This document shows positions 1-5,689 of a stretch of 5,689 nt of DNA, in pieces. Within the stretch, counting starts at the first letter, position 1; each line of letters opens with the position of its first letter. Below the pieces are notes generated by a model, which made no database searches, had not been told where the DNA came from, and saw nothing but the letters and a program-made list of their open reading frames with translations. The position numbers were made by a program, and so were the translations under genes. Source of the DNA: an uncultured Eubacteriales bacterium (GTDB lineage: Bacteria; Bacillota; Clostridia; Monoglobales; Monoglobaceae); NCBI GenBank assembly GCA_958346135.1, contig CATVQN010000088.1, forward strand, positions 1-5,689, in the 5' to 3' direction.

Positions 1-807
1 GTTGTAAAAGCCTCGGTAGTTGACATCAATGGGGGTGTCGTTAATGGTGAATTTCATGGAGCCGGACAAATCTACATTTCTTGCGTCAAAGTCAATGCCC
101 GGCCGCTTATTTCCGCAGTGCGGACAGTAATAATCACCCAGCTGACTGTAGTGGAAGAAGCGGTATTCCTGCTCTTTTCCGCATTTGGCGCAGAATCGTC
201 CCTCCTTCGTCTCATCAATCTGGGGCAGCACCTGCTCGGAGATTCCAAAATAGACAGCATCTCTGTTTTCGCCGAATTGTGCAGTCAAAGGATCGTCACC
301 GTTTAAAATCAGCTTGACACCCTTTGCCATGTCGATGGCCTCGTTTAAAAGATCCATGGTAATATCGATTTCTCCATAGCGGTCCAGCTGATCTCGAAAA
401 AGATTGGTAATAATCATATAATCGGGAGTGAGATGGGCAAAAACCCGGCGTGCCGAGGCTTCGTCAATCTCCAGTACCGCCCAGTCTGCACGAAAATGAC
501 CAAACAGATCACAGGCCTGCACAAATGCAGTGGCGATACCCCCCAGCATATTGGCACCCAGGTTATTGCAGACGGTGGTATAACCGCTCTTTTTCAGAAC
601 GGTATTGAGAAGATTGTTGGTGGTGGTTTTCCCGTTGGTGCCGCAGGTCACCACAATACCCTTTGTAATATTCTTTGAGAGAATCCGGATTAGGTTCGGG
701 CATAGCTTCAAAGCAATAACGCCCGGAGTGGAAGAGGATTTTTTTCCGAGCATTCGGCCGGCAATTCCGGCCAGCTTTGCCGCCCAAACGGCAAGTAGCT
801 TTCTCAT
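1..807 (-). CDS. murT: MurT, lipid II isoglutaminyl synthase ligase subunit (N-terminal part, cut by window edge)
   Basis: This frame is open from an ATG at 807 down to base 1 (269 codons, no stop), so the gene is truncated by the window and not broken. It is a Mur-ligase-like ATPase. With the amidotransferase GatD, MurT amidates the D-Glu of the lipid II stem peptide to D-isoglutamine on the cytoplasmic side of the membrane. Seen in the sequence: a P-loop TCGTNGKTTT (residues 54-63), the Mur-ligase middle-domain segment LEIDEAS (112-118), TNLFRDQLDRYGE (134-146), and a Cys4 ribbon CAKCG...CPHCG (Cys206, 209, 228, 231). That ribbon is inserted in MurT but absent from ordinary MurC-F ligases and is what separates it from MurE. 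Known MurT proteins are about 430-450 residues, so roughly 170 residues, including the C-terminal DUF1727 domain, lie outside. The start is supported by AAGGAG (817-822) nine bases upstream. A gatD gene is expected next to the left, but this cannot be seen. Confidence 0.93.
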   Translation of the reverse strand, partial: MRKLLAVWAAKLAGIAGRMLGKKSSSTPGVIALKLCPNLIRILSKNITKGIVVTCGTNGKTTTNNLLNTVLKKSGYTTVCNNLGANMLGGIATAFVQACDLFGHFRADWAVLEIDEASARRVFAHLTPDYMIITNLFRDQLDRYGEIDITMDLLNEAIDMAKGVKLILNGDDPLTAQFGENRDAVYFGISEQVLPQIDETKEGRFCAKCGKEQEYRFFHYSQLGDYYCPHCGNKRPGIDFDARNVDLSGSMKFTINDTPIDVNYRGFYN

Positions 808-862
808 TGGCACAGTCTCCTTTGTGTTTTCTTGCTTAGGCAGATGATATCAGCCTAAACTT

Positions 863-891
863 ATTATACCGACTGTGCAAAAAAAATACAA
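863..891 (-). promoter_or_regulatory. Sigma-A-like promoter of murT
   Basis: Read on the minus strand, TTGTAT (886-891) is followed after exactly 17 bases by a perfect TATAAT (863-868). The start of transcription would fall near 856, leaving a leader of about 50 bases before the murT ATG at 807. A run of eight T (879-886 on the minus strand) begins at the last base of the -35 box and fills the start of the spacer. The promoter lies in the 118-base gap after spoIIP, so murT need not depend on spoIIP transcription. The -35 box is only a partial match, so this is a prediction from sequence alone. Confidence 0.6.
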
Positions 892-925
892 GGGTGTAAC
901 TCTTAAATTATTGTTACAGTTCGCA

Positions 926-2158
926 CTATTTCAGGGTATTCAAATAGTCGCCGATGCACGCAGCTGCAAGGGAAAGCCCGTAAACCGCCTCAGAGAGGCT
1001 GTTGCCGCTGGAGCCGGTTTCGATAATCATGCTGGCATTGGTGGTGTGAGCATTGAAACGTTCACGGCGGAGATTGATATGCCGCATCAGGGTCGGATAA
1101 CGGCGGTTAATTGCGTCTTGAAAATGAATGGCATTTTTGATGTTTTCCTGCCAGTTGGGATTGTAGAGCCCCTTTTGGTCTGTGCCCACCACAAACATCA
1201 GCTGTGCGGCCGGTTTTCCGTCGATTTCTGTTACCACCCTGGCCTTGGTATTGTCGGCATAGACGATGGAGTCTCGGTGGATGTCAAAGACAATCTGAAT
1301 GGAAGGATATTGCTTTAAATAGTTCTCAATTGCAGTAAGTGCGTGGGCATAGGAGCCGTTAAAGGAGGGATAGTCATGCAGTGTGGTATCATGCAGCGTT
1401 TCAATTCCCTTTTGATTGAAAATATCACAGATAGCGTTCCCGGCCTTTATGACGTTTTTTTCCGGGTCGGTGCTGCGGTCACTGGCGGTAATGTCGTAGA
1501 CGGTACTGTTTTCCGGCGCATAGGCTTCGGTGGCATGGGTATGGATGATCAATACCTTCGGGCCAGAGCCTTTCATATCGATCGACGGCGGCGTAGCTAG
1601 CATTTTTTCCGTATCTACCGTATAAGATGTTTCGTTTCCCAAAACCACCTGTGTGCCGCCATCTTTATTGGGGGAGGCGTCAATACTTTTGATGGCGGCC
1701 CGGTTTTCCTCCGGAATATCTGCCGGTATAGCGGGAGTCGGGGTGGGAACGAGCTTAGCCGGACTTTCGGTTTGAGGAAGAATTTCTTTTTCGGAATTTG
1801 CGGTGCGGGCGAGTTTTCCTATACCGGTTTTTTCTACGGCGGTTGTCAGCGGAATTTCACCGGCAAAAATCGTGGACGGCGACTGAGGATTAAAGTGCAG
1901 TATAAGGCTTTGAAGGCGCTCTGCCCGGTGCAGTATCCGACTTTTGATGTTGAGGTGCTCGGGGACTGCCGTGCCGGCCGCAGGCAGGACATTTTCAATG
2001 ATGCGCTCCGGATCCGGCCAAAGCGTTTCGGACGTGTTCCGCAGCGAAAACCGCAGCGCAGAAAAGGAGAGAACGCCTGCCAGCAGCAGACATCCGGTCA
2101 GAAAAATTTGGCGCAGCAGTTTTTTTCCGTCAATAATAATTGCTTTGTATTTTTTCAT
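926..2158 (-). CDS. spoIIP: Stage II sporulation protein P (SpoIIP), peptidoglycan amidase/endolytic transglycosylase
   Basis: SpoIIP is the cell-wall hydrolase of the SpoIID-SpoIIM-SpoIIP engulfment complex. It removes stem peptides, and has been reported to cut glycan strands, ahead of the moving mother-cell membrane. The 410-residue product has the usual length. It has a basic N-terminus, one membrane segment (about residues 17-37), a long variable region ending in a Pro/Thr-rich linker (about 137-150), then the catalytic domain. The zinc-site motifs are IHTHATEAY (205-213) and DIHRDS (292-297). The third is IIETGSSGNS (378-387), whose Glu380 matches the family's catalytic glutamate. The family usually reads closer to LIEVGG-x-x-N there, so this one is divergent. 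The ATG at 2158 is chosen because GGAGG (2165-2169) sits six bases upstream and it gives an intact membrane anchor. Family knowledge predicts control by mother-cell sigma-E, but no strong matching promoter is visible. No gpr protease gene, a frequent partner in other spore formers, is adjacent. Confidence 0.93.
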   Translation of the reverse strand: MKKYKAIIIDGKKLLRQIFLTGCLLLAGVLSFSALRFSLRNTSETLWPDPERIIENVLPAAGTAVPEHLNIKSRILHRAERLQSLILHFNPQSPSTIFAGEIPLTTAVEKTGIGKLARTANSEKEILPQTESPAKLVPTPTPAIPADIPEENRAAIKSIDASPNKDGGTQVVLGNETSYTVDTEKMLATPPSIDMKGSGPKVLIIHTHATEAYAPENSTVYDITASDRSTDPEKNVIKAGNAICDIFNQKGIETLHDTTLHDYPSFNGSYAHALTAIENYLKQYPSIQIVFDIHRDSIVYADNTKARVVTEIDGKPAAQLMFVVGTDQKGLYNPNWQENIKNAIHFQDAINRRYPTLMRHINLRRERFNAHTTNASMIIETGSSGNSLSEAVYGLSLAAACIGDYLNTLK

Positions 2159-2194
2159 AGTATGCCTCCGGCTTGTCTTATGGTTTTATTCTCT

Positions 2195-2202
2195 ATTTTA
2201 TG
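2195..2202 (-). promoter_or_regulatory. Possible sigma-E-like -10 element before spoIIP
   Basis: On the minus strand CATAAAAT resembles the sigma-E -10 consensus CATACAMT with one mismatch. It would start transcription near 2188, about 30 bases before the spoIIP ATG, leaving the ribosome site intact. The matching -35 region, 12-14 bases further upstream, is poor. The call therefore rests on one element in an AT-rich stretch plus the known sigma-E dependence of spoIIP in Bacillus. Confidence 0.2.
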
Positions 2203-2294
2203 AAAGAAAGCATCCGGCTAGAACGGAAAAAGCCAGAAGGAAGCTAGAAAGAAAGACAGAAAGACGAACCGCAGGTTCATCAAGCCGGGAAAGC

Positions 2295-2313
2295 GGAGGA
2301 GGGAGCGCTTTTG
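2295..2313 (+). promoter_or_regulatory. Strong Shine-Dalgarno with in-frame TTG, alternative DUF1385 start
   Basis: GGAGGAGGGA (2295-2304) stands six bases before TTG (2311-2313). That TTG is in frame with the DUF1385 gene and would add 28 residues (MEKRNFGLTV...) to its N-terminus. The ribosome site is better than that of the preferred ATG at 2395. However, it lies upstream of the recognisable promoter (2339-2367), and the extra residues have no counterpart that I know in the family. It may be chance in a purine-rich tract or a second, longer start. Confidence 0.3.
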
Positions 2314-2338
2314 GAAAAAAGAAATTTTGGATTAACGG

Positions 2339-2367
2339 TTGAAAAAAAAACGCCGATGTGCTATACT
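2339..2367 (+). promoter_or_regulatory. Sigma-A-like promoter of the DUF1385-prmC unit
   Basis: TTGAAA (2339-2344) and TATACT (2362-2367) are separated by exactly 17 bases, with one mismatch in the -10 box and two in the -35 box. Transcription would start near 2374, giving a leader of about 20 bases to the ATG at 2395. That short leader contains the AGGTGG ribosome site (2383-2388), six bases before the ATG. The position argues that the short DUF1385 form is the main product. A run of nine A (2342-2350) overlaps the end of the -35 box and the spacer. Confidence 0.65.
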
Positions 2368-2394
2368 GAAACAATAGAAAGCAGGTGGTCACAG

Positions 2395-3417
2395 ATGTCA
2401 AAAAAATCGAATGGACAAGAGACCTTGCATCGCACCTCCATTGGCGGTCAGGCCGTCATGGAGGGAGTTATGATGCGAGGCCCTAAAAATATTGCCACGG
2501 CGGTGCGGAAGCCGGACGGTGAGATTGTAGTCGATAAGCAGGAGCTGGGTAAGGTTCGCACCGGAAAATTTGTAAAGCTGCCCATTATCCGCGGTTGTGT
2601 GAATTTTTTCGATTCCATGATTGTAGGGGTCAAGGCGCTGATGTTTTCGGCGCAGTTTTTTGATGTGGACGAGGAGGGAGAATCGGTGGAGCAGGAGCCG
2701 TCCCGGTTTGAGGCCTGGCTGGAGAAAAAACTGGATTCCGAGCGGGCTATGAATGTGGTACTTTATTGTTCGGTGATTCTCTCTTTGATTTTGAGTGTCG
2801 GTTTGTTTATCCTTTTGCCGGCATTTTTGACCGGGTTTCTGCGTTCGGTTATCAGCAGTCAAATCTTACTGACTTTGATTGAGGGCGGCGTCCGAATCCT
2901 GATTTTTGTTTGTTATCTGGGGCTTATGGCACAGATGAAGGATATCAAACGTGTTTTCATGTATCATGGGGCGGAGCATAAATCTATTTTTTGTTATGAA
3001 CGTGGTTTAGAGCTGAATGTAGAAAATGTGAGAAAACAGCAGCGGTTTCACCCCCGCTGCGGCACCAGCTTCTTACTGATTGTAATGGTGATTAGTATTT
3101 TAGTGTTTTCCATTATTCCCTGGGATGCGGAAACCTTTGGCGCAATTCCGGGGATCGGTCCGTATCTGGTGGCAATTCCCTGGGTGATTACCAGAATGAT
3201 TCTCCGGCTGCTGCTCTTGCCGGTGGTTGCGGGAATTTCCTATGAGATTATTAAGTATGCCGGCCGTCACGACAACGCTTTCACTAGAATCATCAGTGCG
3301 CCGGGAATGTGGTTTCAGCGCATTACCACCAATGAGCCGGACGATTCCATGATAGAGGTGGCGATTGCTGCTTTGACTGCGGTCATTCCGGAGAATAAAG
3401 AGGACGATAAGTGGTGA
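2395..3417 (+). CDS. yqhQ: DUF1385 family membrane protein (YqhQ-type)
   Basis: This is a polytopic membrane protein of the DUF1385 family, which includes Bacillus subtilis YqhQ. I know of no established biochemical role. The 340 residues carry the family hallmarks in order: IGGQAVMEGVMMRGP (16-30), YHGAEHKS (190-197), HPRCGTSFL (219-227), SYEIIKYAGRH (282-292) and a C-terminal block PGMWFQRITTNEPDD (303-317). Hydrophobic segments lie at about 121-145, 156-180, 225-243 and 257-282. The conserved His/Cys/Glu residues (His191, Glu194, His195, His219, Cys222) would suit metal binding or catalysis, but that is inference. ATG 2395 is chosen because AGGTGG lies six bases upstream, a promoter lies just before it, and the conserved block then begins at residue 16, as is usual. 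An in-frame TTG at 2311 is the alternative. The stop TGA (3415-3417) is a few bases from prmC, so the two genes are very probably co-transcribed. Confidence 0.92.
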   Translation: MSKKSNGQETLHRTSIGGQAVMEGVMMRGPKNIATAVRKPDGEIVVDKQELGKVRTGKFVKLPIIRGCVNFFDSMIVGVKALMFSAQFFDVDEEGESVEQEPSRFEAWLEKKLDSERAMNVVLYCSVILSLILSVGLFILLPAFLTGFLRSVISSQILLTLIEGGVRILIFVCYLGLMAQMKDIKRVFMYHGAEHKSIFCYERGLELNVENVRKQQRFHPRCGTSFLLIVMVISILVFSIIPWDAETFGAIPGIGPYLVAIPWVITRMILRLLLLPVVAGISYEIIKYAGRHDNAFTRIISAPGMWFQRITTNEPDDSMIEVAIAALTAVIPENKEDDKW

Positions 3418-3422
3418 TAAAA

Positions 3423-4271
3423 ATGGAAAAGATAACGCTGCAGAGCCTACGCAGAGAGCTGTGCGCAATGTTTGCACAGCAAGGCATTGAGAGTCCCGAA
3501 GCCGATTCGGGACTCCTTCTTATGTATGCCCTAAAGCTGGATAAAACCCGGCTGCTTCTGGATAACCGGGAGCTGACATCAGCAGAGCGGCAGCAGATTT
3601 TTGACTTGGCAAACCGCAGAATGATGAGAGAACCCATTTGGTATATTATCGGCCGCTGTCCCTTTATGGATCTGGAATTTTCCGTCAATTCCTCCACCCT
3701 AATCCCCCGGCCGGAAACTGAGCTTTTGGTGGAGGAAGCGGCAAAATACCTGCCGCTGACTCGATCCGTTCGGCTTTGGGATATTGGCTGCGGCAGCGGT
3801 TGTATCGGAATTGCGCTGGCGCATTTGCGGCCGAAGCTTTTGGTGACGGAATTGGATATTTCACCTGCGGCATTGGATACCGCAAGGACAACGGCTGTGC
3901 GATACGGACTCGCAGACCGGATTTCCTTTGTCTGTCATGATATTATGCAGGGGATGCCGGAGCTTGAGAAACCCCGGATGATTGTCTCCAACCCTCCCTA
4001 TATTCCGAGCGGAGATATTGCGGGACTTCAAAAAGAGGTGCGGGATTTCGAGCCGGCTGCAGCGTTGGACGGCGGAGCGGACGGCCTGAATTTTTATCGC
4101 AGAATCATTGTGGATGCGCCCTTGGAATCCGGTGGTATTCTTGCCTTTGAGAGTGGTTTTGACCAGGGAACTGCCGTGACGGAAATGATGGAGCGGTTCG
4201 GATACCGGGATATTTTGCTGCGGCAGGATTATGCCGGGTTGGATCGTATCGTAATAGGGCGGCGAAAATAA
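3423..4271 (+). CDS. prmC: PrmC, peptide chain release factor N5-glutamine methyltransferase
   Basis: PrmC methylates the glutamine of the GGQ motif in release factors RF1 and RF2 using S-adenosylmethionine, which raises termination efficiency. From the ATG the product has 282 residues, normal for the family. It has an N-terminal helical recognition domain (about 1-85), the linker motif IPRPETE (94-100), the SAM-binding loop DIGCGSG (120-126), a following acidic strand TELD (142-145), and the substrate-glutamine motif NPPY (190-193), inside SNPPYIPSGDI. Three starts are possible. GTG 3411 and GTG 3414 are served by AGAGGA (3399-3404), the latter overlapping the upstream stop as GTGA. ATG 3423 is preceded by GGTGAT (3413-3418), which can pair with the extended 16S tail. 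I use the ATG because it gives the most typical N-terminus. The arrangement implies translational coupling to the DUF1385 gene. The usual RF1 gene prfA does not follow. Confidence 0.95.
   Translation: MEKITLQSLRRELCAMFAQQGIESPEADSGLLLMYALKLDKTRLLLDNRELTSAERQQIFDLANRRMMREPIWYIIGRCPFMDLEFSVNSSTLIPRPETELLVEEAAKYLPLTRSVRLWDIGCGSGCIGIALAHLRPKLLVTELDISPAALDTARTTAVRYGLADRISFVCHDIMQGMPELEKPRMIVSNPPYIPSGDIAGLQKEVRDFEPAAALDGGADGLNFYRRIIVDAPLESGGILAFESGFDQGTAVTEMMERFGYRDILLRQDYAGLDRIVIGRRK
3491..3515 (+). repeat. Perfect 10-bp inverted repeat inside prmC
   Basis: GAGTCCCGAA (3491-3500) and its exact complement TTCGGGACTC (3506-3515) flank the five-base loop GCCGA. The hairpin lies about 70 bases into prmC, over the codons for ESPEADSGL (residues 23-31). 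It is followed by CTTCTT and not by a run of T, so it is not a standard terminator. In mRNA it would be a stable stem early in the reading frame. Confidence 0.75.
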
Positions 4272-4287
4272 ATCGCCGCCCTTATTT
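4256..4287 (+). terminator. Intrinsic terminator after prmC, stem shared with its last codons
   Basis: GGGCGGCG (4257-4264) pairs perfectly with CGCCGCCC (4274-4281). A-T pairs on the inner and outer ends extend the stem to ten pairs. The stem is followed by the short T-rich tract TTATTT. The prmC stop TAA (4269-4271) sits in the loop, and the left arm encodes the final Arg residues. The same hairpin lies downstream of the convergent enolase gene, but on that strand it is followed by TATTAC, a poor T tract, so it is a weaker terminator in that direction. Confidence 0.75.
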
Positions 4288-4320
4288 GTGTTCGAAAACT
4301 GTGTATGGGAAAGATTCCGT

Positions 4321-5649
4321 TTATTTTTTTTGCAGATCCCGAAGATTAAACCAAGCCTTTATGCCCGGATAGGCGGCGGTATCCTCTAATTCTTCCTCAA
4401 TACGCAAAAGCTGGTTGTATTTAGCGACCCGATCGGTACGGGAGGGGGCGCCGGTTTTGATCTGGCCGGCGTTCATGGCCACCGCCAGGTCTGCAATGGT
4501 GGTGTCCTCCGTCTCGCCGGAGCGGTGGGAGATGATGGCGGTATACCCGGCACGGTTGGCTGTACGCACAGCGTCTAAGGTTTCGGTTAGAGTTCCGATT
4601 TGATTGACCTTGATTAGGATGGAGTTTGCCGCACCGCTGTCGATGCCCTTTTGCAGGCGGCTTGTATTGGTGACAAAGAGATCGTCGCCCACCAATTGTA
4701 CTCGGCGGCCAAGACGTTTTGTGAGCATTTTCCAGCCTTCCCAATCCTCTTCGGCCATTCCGTCCTCAATGGAGATAATCGGATATTTTTTCACCCAATC
4801 CTCCCAGAAAGCCACCATTTCGTCACGGCTGAAGAGCTTTCCCGTTTTCCAGAAGAGATAGCTGCCCTCATGCCCCTGTTTTTTTGCTTCTTCGTACATT
4901 TCGGTAGAGGCCGGATCTAAGGCGATGCGAAAATCGGTGCCCGGTGTAAATCCCGCTTTTTCAATGGCTTCGGTAAGCAACTGAACGGCCTCCTCATCAT
5001 CGGCGAGGTTGGGTGCGAAGCCGCCCTCGTCTCCCACTGCGGTGGAATAGCCTTTGCTCTTTAGGATTCCTTTCAGGGTATGAAAGACCTGGGTACACCA
5101 TTGCAGAGCCTGGTGAAAGCTGTCGGCGCCTGTGGGCATAATCATAAATTCCTGACAGCTGATGGAGTTATCGGCGTGTTTACCGCCGTTAATGACGTTC
5201 ATCATGGGAACCGGAAGGACGTGAGCCTGTACCCCGCCGATATATTGATAGAGGCTCTCGCCCACTGCAATGGCGGCTGCCTTTGCACAGGCCAGGGAAA
5301 CGCCCAAAACGGCATTTGCCCCAAGCTTACTTTTATTCGGGGTACCATCGAGTTGCATCATGGTTTGATCAATCAAAGCCTGGTCTAAAACGTTCATGCC
5401 GATCAGTGCTTCACAAATGGGGCCGTTTACATTTTCTACAGCCTTTTGAACACCTTTTCCGCCGTAGCGGCTCTTGTCCTCGTCCCGAAGCTCGCAGGCC
5501 TCAAAGGCTCCGGTTGAGGCGCCGGAGGGAACGGCGGCACGACCCAATATGCCATCCTCTGCGAGCACATCCACCTCTATGGTGGGATTTCCCCGGGAGT
5601 CCAAGATTTCCCGGGCCGTTACGTCAACAATTCCGATATATGCTTTCAT
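4321..5649 (-). CDS. eno: Enolase (phosphopyruvate hydratase)
   Basis: Enolase interconverts 2-phosphoglycerate and phosphoenolpyruvate in glycolysis, using Mg2+, in the cytoplasm. The complete 442-residue product begins with the family N-terminus IVDVTAREILDSRGNPT (7-23) and has the mobile loop SGASTG (42-47). Also present are NGGKHADN (154-161, with His158) and GDEGGFAP (206-213, with the proton donor Glu208). Metal ligands are Asp245, Glu295 (in SIEDG) and Asp322 (in VGDDLFVTN). The catalytic base is Lys347 (in ILIKVNQIGT), and the signature SHRSGETED (374-382) and Lys398 (in GQIKTGAPSR) follow. All expected active-site residues are present. A Trp-rich stretch around 263-285 (FWKTGK, FWEDW) makes it slightly longer than the E. 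coli enzyme. I recall similar forms in other Clostridia. ATG 5649 is preceded by AGGAGG (5657-5662) at seven bases. No promoter can be identified in the 40 bases left upstream. It converges on prmC with a 49-base gap and has no glycolytic neighbour in view. Confidence 0.98.
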   Translation of the reverse strand: MKAYIGIVDVTAREILDSRGNPTIEVDVLAEDGILGRAAVPSGASTGAFEACELRDEDKSRYGGKGVQKAVENVNGPICEALIGMNVLDQALIDQTMMQLDGTPNKSKLGANAVLGVSLACAKAAAIAVGESLYQYIGGVQAHVLPVPMMNVINGGKHADNSISCQEFMIMPTGADSFHQALQWCTQVFHTLKGILKSKGYSTAVGDEGGFAPNLADDEEAVQLLTEAIEKAGFTPGTDFRIALDPASTEMYEEAKKQGHEGSYLFWKTGKLFSRDEMVAFWEDWVKKYPIISIEDGMAEEDWEGWKMLTKRLGRRVQLVGDDLFVTNTSRLQKGIDSGAANSILIKVNQIGTLTETLDAVRTANRAGYTAIISHRSGETEDTTIADLAVAMNAGQIKTGAPSRTDRVAKYNQLLRIEEELEDTAAYPGIKAWFNLRDLQKK

Positions 5650-5689
5650 ATAAAAACCTCCTGTCTTTTTTCTCAGTCTGTCCCAATCC

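Noticed and set aside
895..918. Possible terminator after spoIIP: TGTAAC/GTTACA stem followed by a T8 run
   Set aside because: Only six mostly A-T pairs with a 12-base loop, and the T run begins about 10 bases after the stem and overlaps the murT promoter. It is too weak to call a terminator.
875..1318. 147-codon plus-strand open frame opposite spoIIP
   Set aside because: It lies entirely antisense to the well-supported spoIIP catalytic domain and resembles no family. It also has no convincing ribosome site.
2173..2201. Plus-strand promoter TTGTCT-17-TTTTAT that could drive the long DUF1385 form
   Set aside because: Two mismatches in each box within an AT-rich stretch. It is clearly weaker than the TTGAAA-17-TATACT promoter at 2339-2367.
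2175..2203. Sigma-E-like pair TCATAAA-14-CATAAGAC before spoIIP
   Set aside because: The spacing fits, but the implied transcription start (about 2168) would fall inside the GGAGG ribosome site at 2165-2169, and the -10 match is poor.
1772..2342. Overlapping plus-strand open frames (143 and 132 codons) running out of spoIIP into the intergenic region
   Set aside because: Basic, low-complexity translations typical of antisense shadows. They cover the spoIIP N-terminal coding region and have no recognisable motif.
2398..2862. 154-codon minus-strand open frame opposite the DUF1385 gene
   Set aside because: Antisense to strongly conserved DUF1385 motifs, with a His/Gln/Arg-rich composition typical of reverse-strand shadows.
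4421..4744. 107-codon minus-strand open frame inside eno
   Set aside because: It is in another frame of the complete enolase gene and reads as His/Arg/Pro-rich nonsense.
5590..5617. Two CCCGGG palindromes close together near the eno start
   Set aside because: They fall in conserved enolase codons (LDSRGNP region), and short GC palindromes are expected here. No regulatory meaning can be supported.

Overview
The window looks like chromosomal housekeeping DNA from an endospore-forming, low-to-medium GC Gram-positive bacterium of the class Clostridia (an Oscillospirales/Ruminococcaceae-like organism is my guess). The reasons are a spoIIP sporulation gene, a MurT-type lipid II amidation subunit, a DUF1385 (YqhQ-type) gene next to prmC, strong AGGAGG-type ribosome binding sites and sigma-A-like promoters. 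I found no mobile element, CRISPR array, tRNA, rRNA or convincing new multi-gene system.

Layout. Positions 1-807 (minus strand) hold the N-terminal 269 codons of murT, which runs off the left edge. It has its own promoter at 863-891. Positions 926-2158 (minus) hold spoIIP, the amidase/lytic transglycosylase of engulfment. Positions 2159-2394 are a divergent control region with a purine-rich plus strand. It carries a good sigma-A-like promoter (2339-2367) for the rightward genes, but no clear promoter for spoIIP. Positions 2395-3417 (plus) hold a DUF1385 membrane protein. It is followed by prmC (3423-4271, plus), the release-factor glutamine methyltransferase, whose alternative GTG start overlaps the DUF1385 stop. 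A GC-rich hairpin built partly from the last prmC codons (4256-4287) closes this two-gene unit. Positions 4321-5649 (minus) hold a complete enolase gene converging on prmC.

How the genes relate. murT (with a gatD partner expected just beyond the left edge) and spoIIP both act on peptidoglycan, one during synthesis and one during sporulation remodelling. They are separate transcription units as far as the sequence shows. DUF1385-prmC is a recurrent Firmicutes pair, often with prfA next in line. Here prfA is absent and enolase, a glycolytic gene on the opposite strand, lies there instead.

The less ordinary points are a perfect 10-bp hairpin inside the start of prmC, a second TTG start with a near-ideal Shine-Dalgarno upstream of the DUF1385 promoter, homopolymer A/T tracts in the spacers of both recognisable promoters, and a variant C-terminal motif in SpoIIP.
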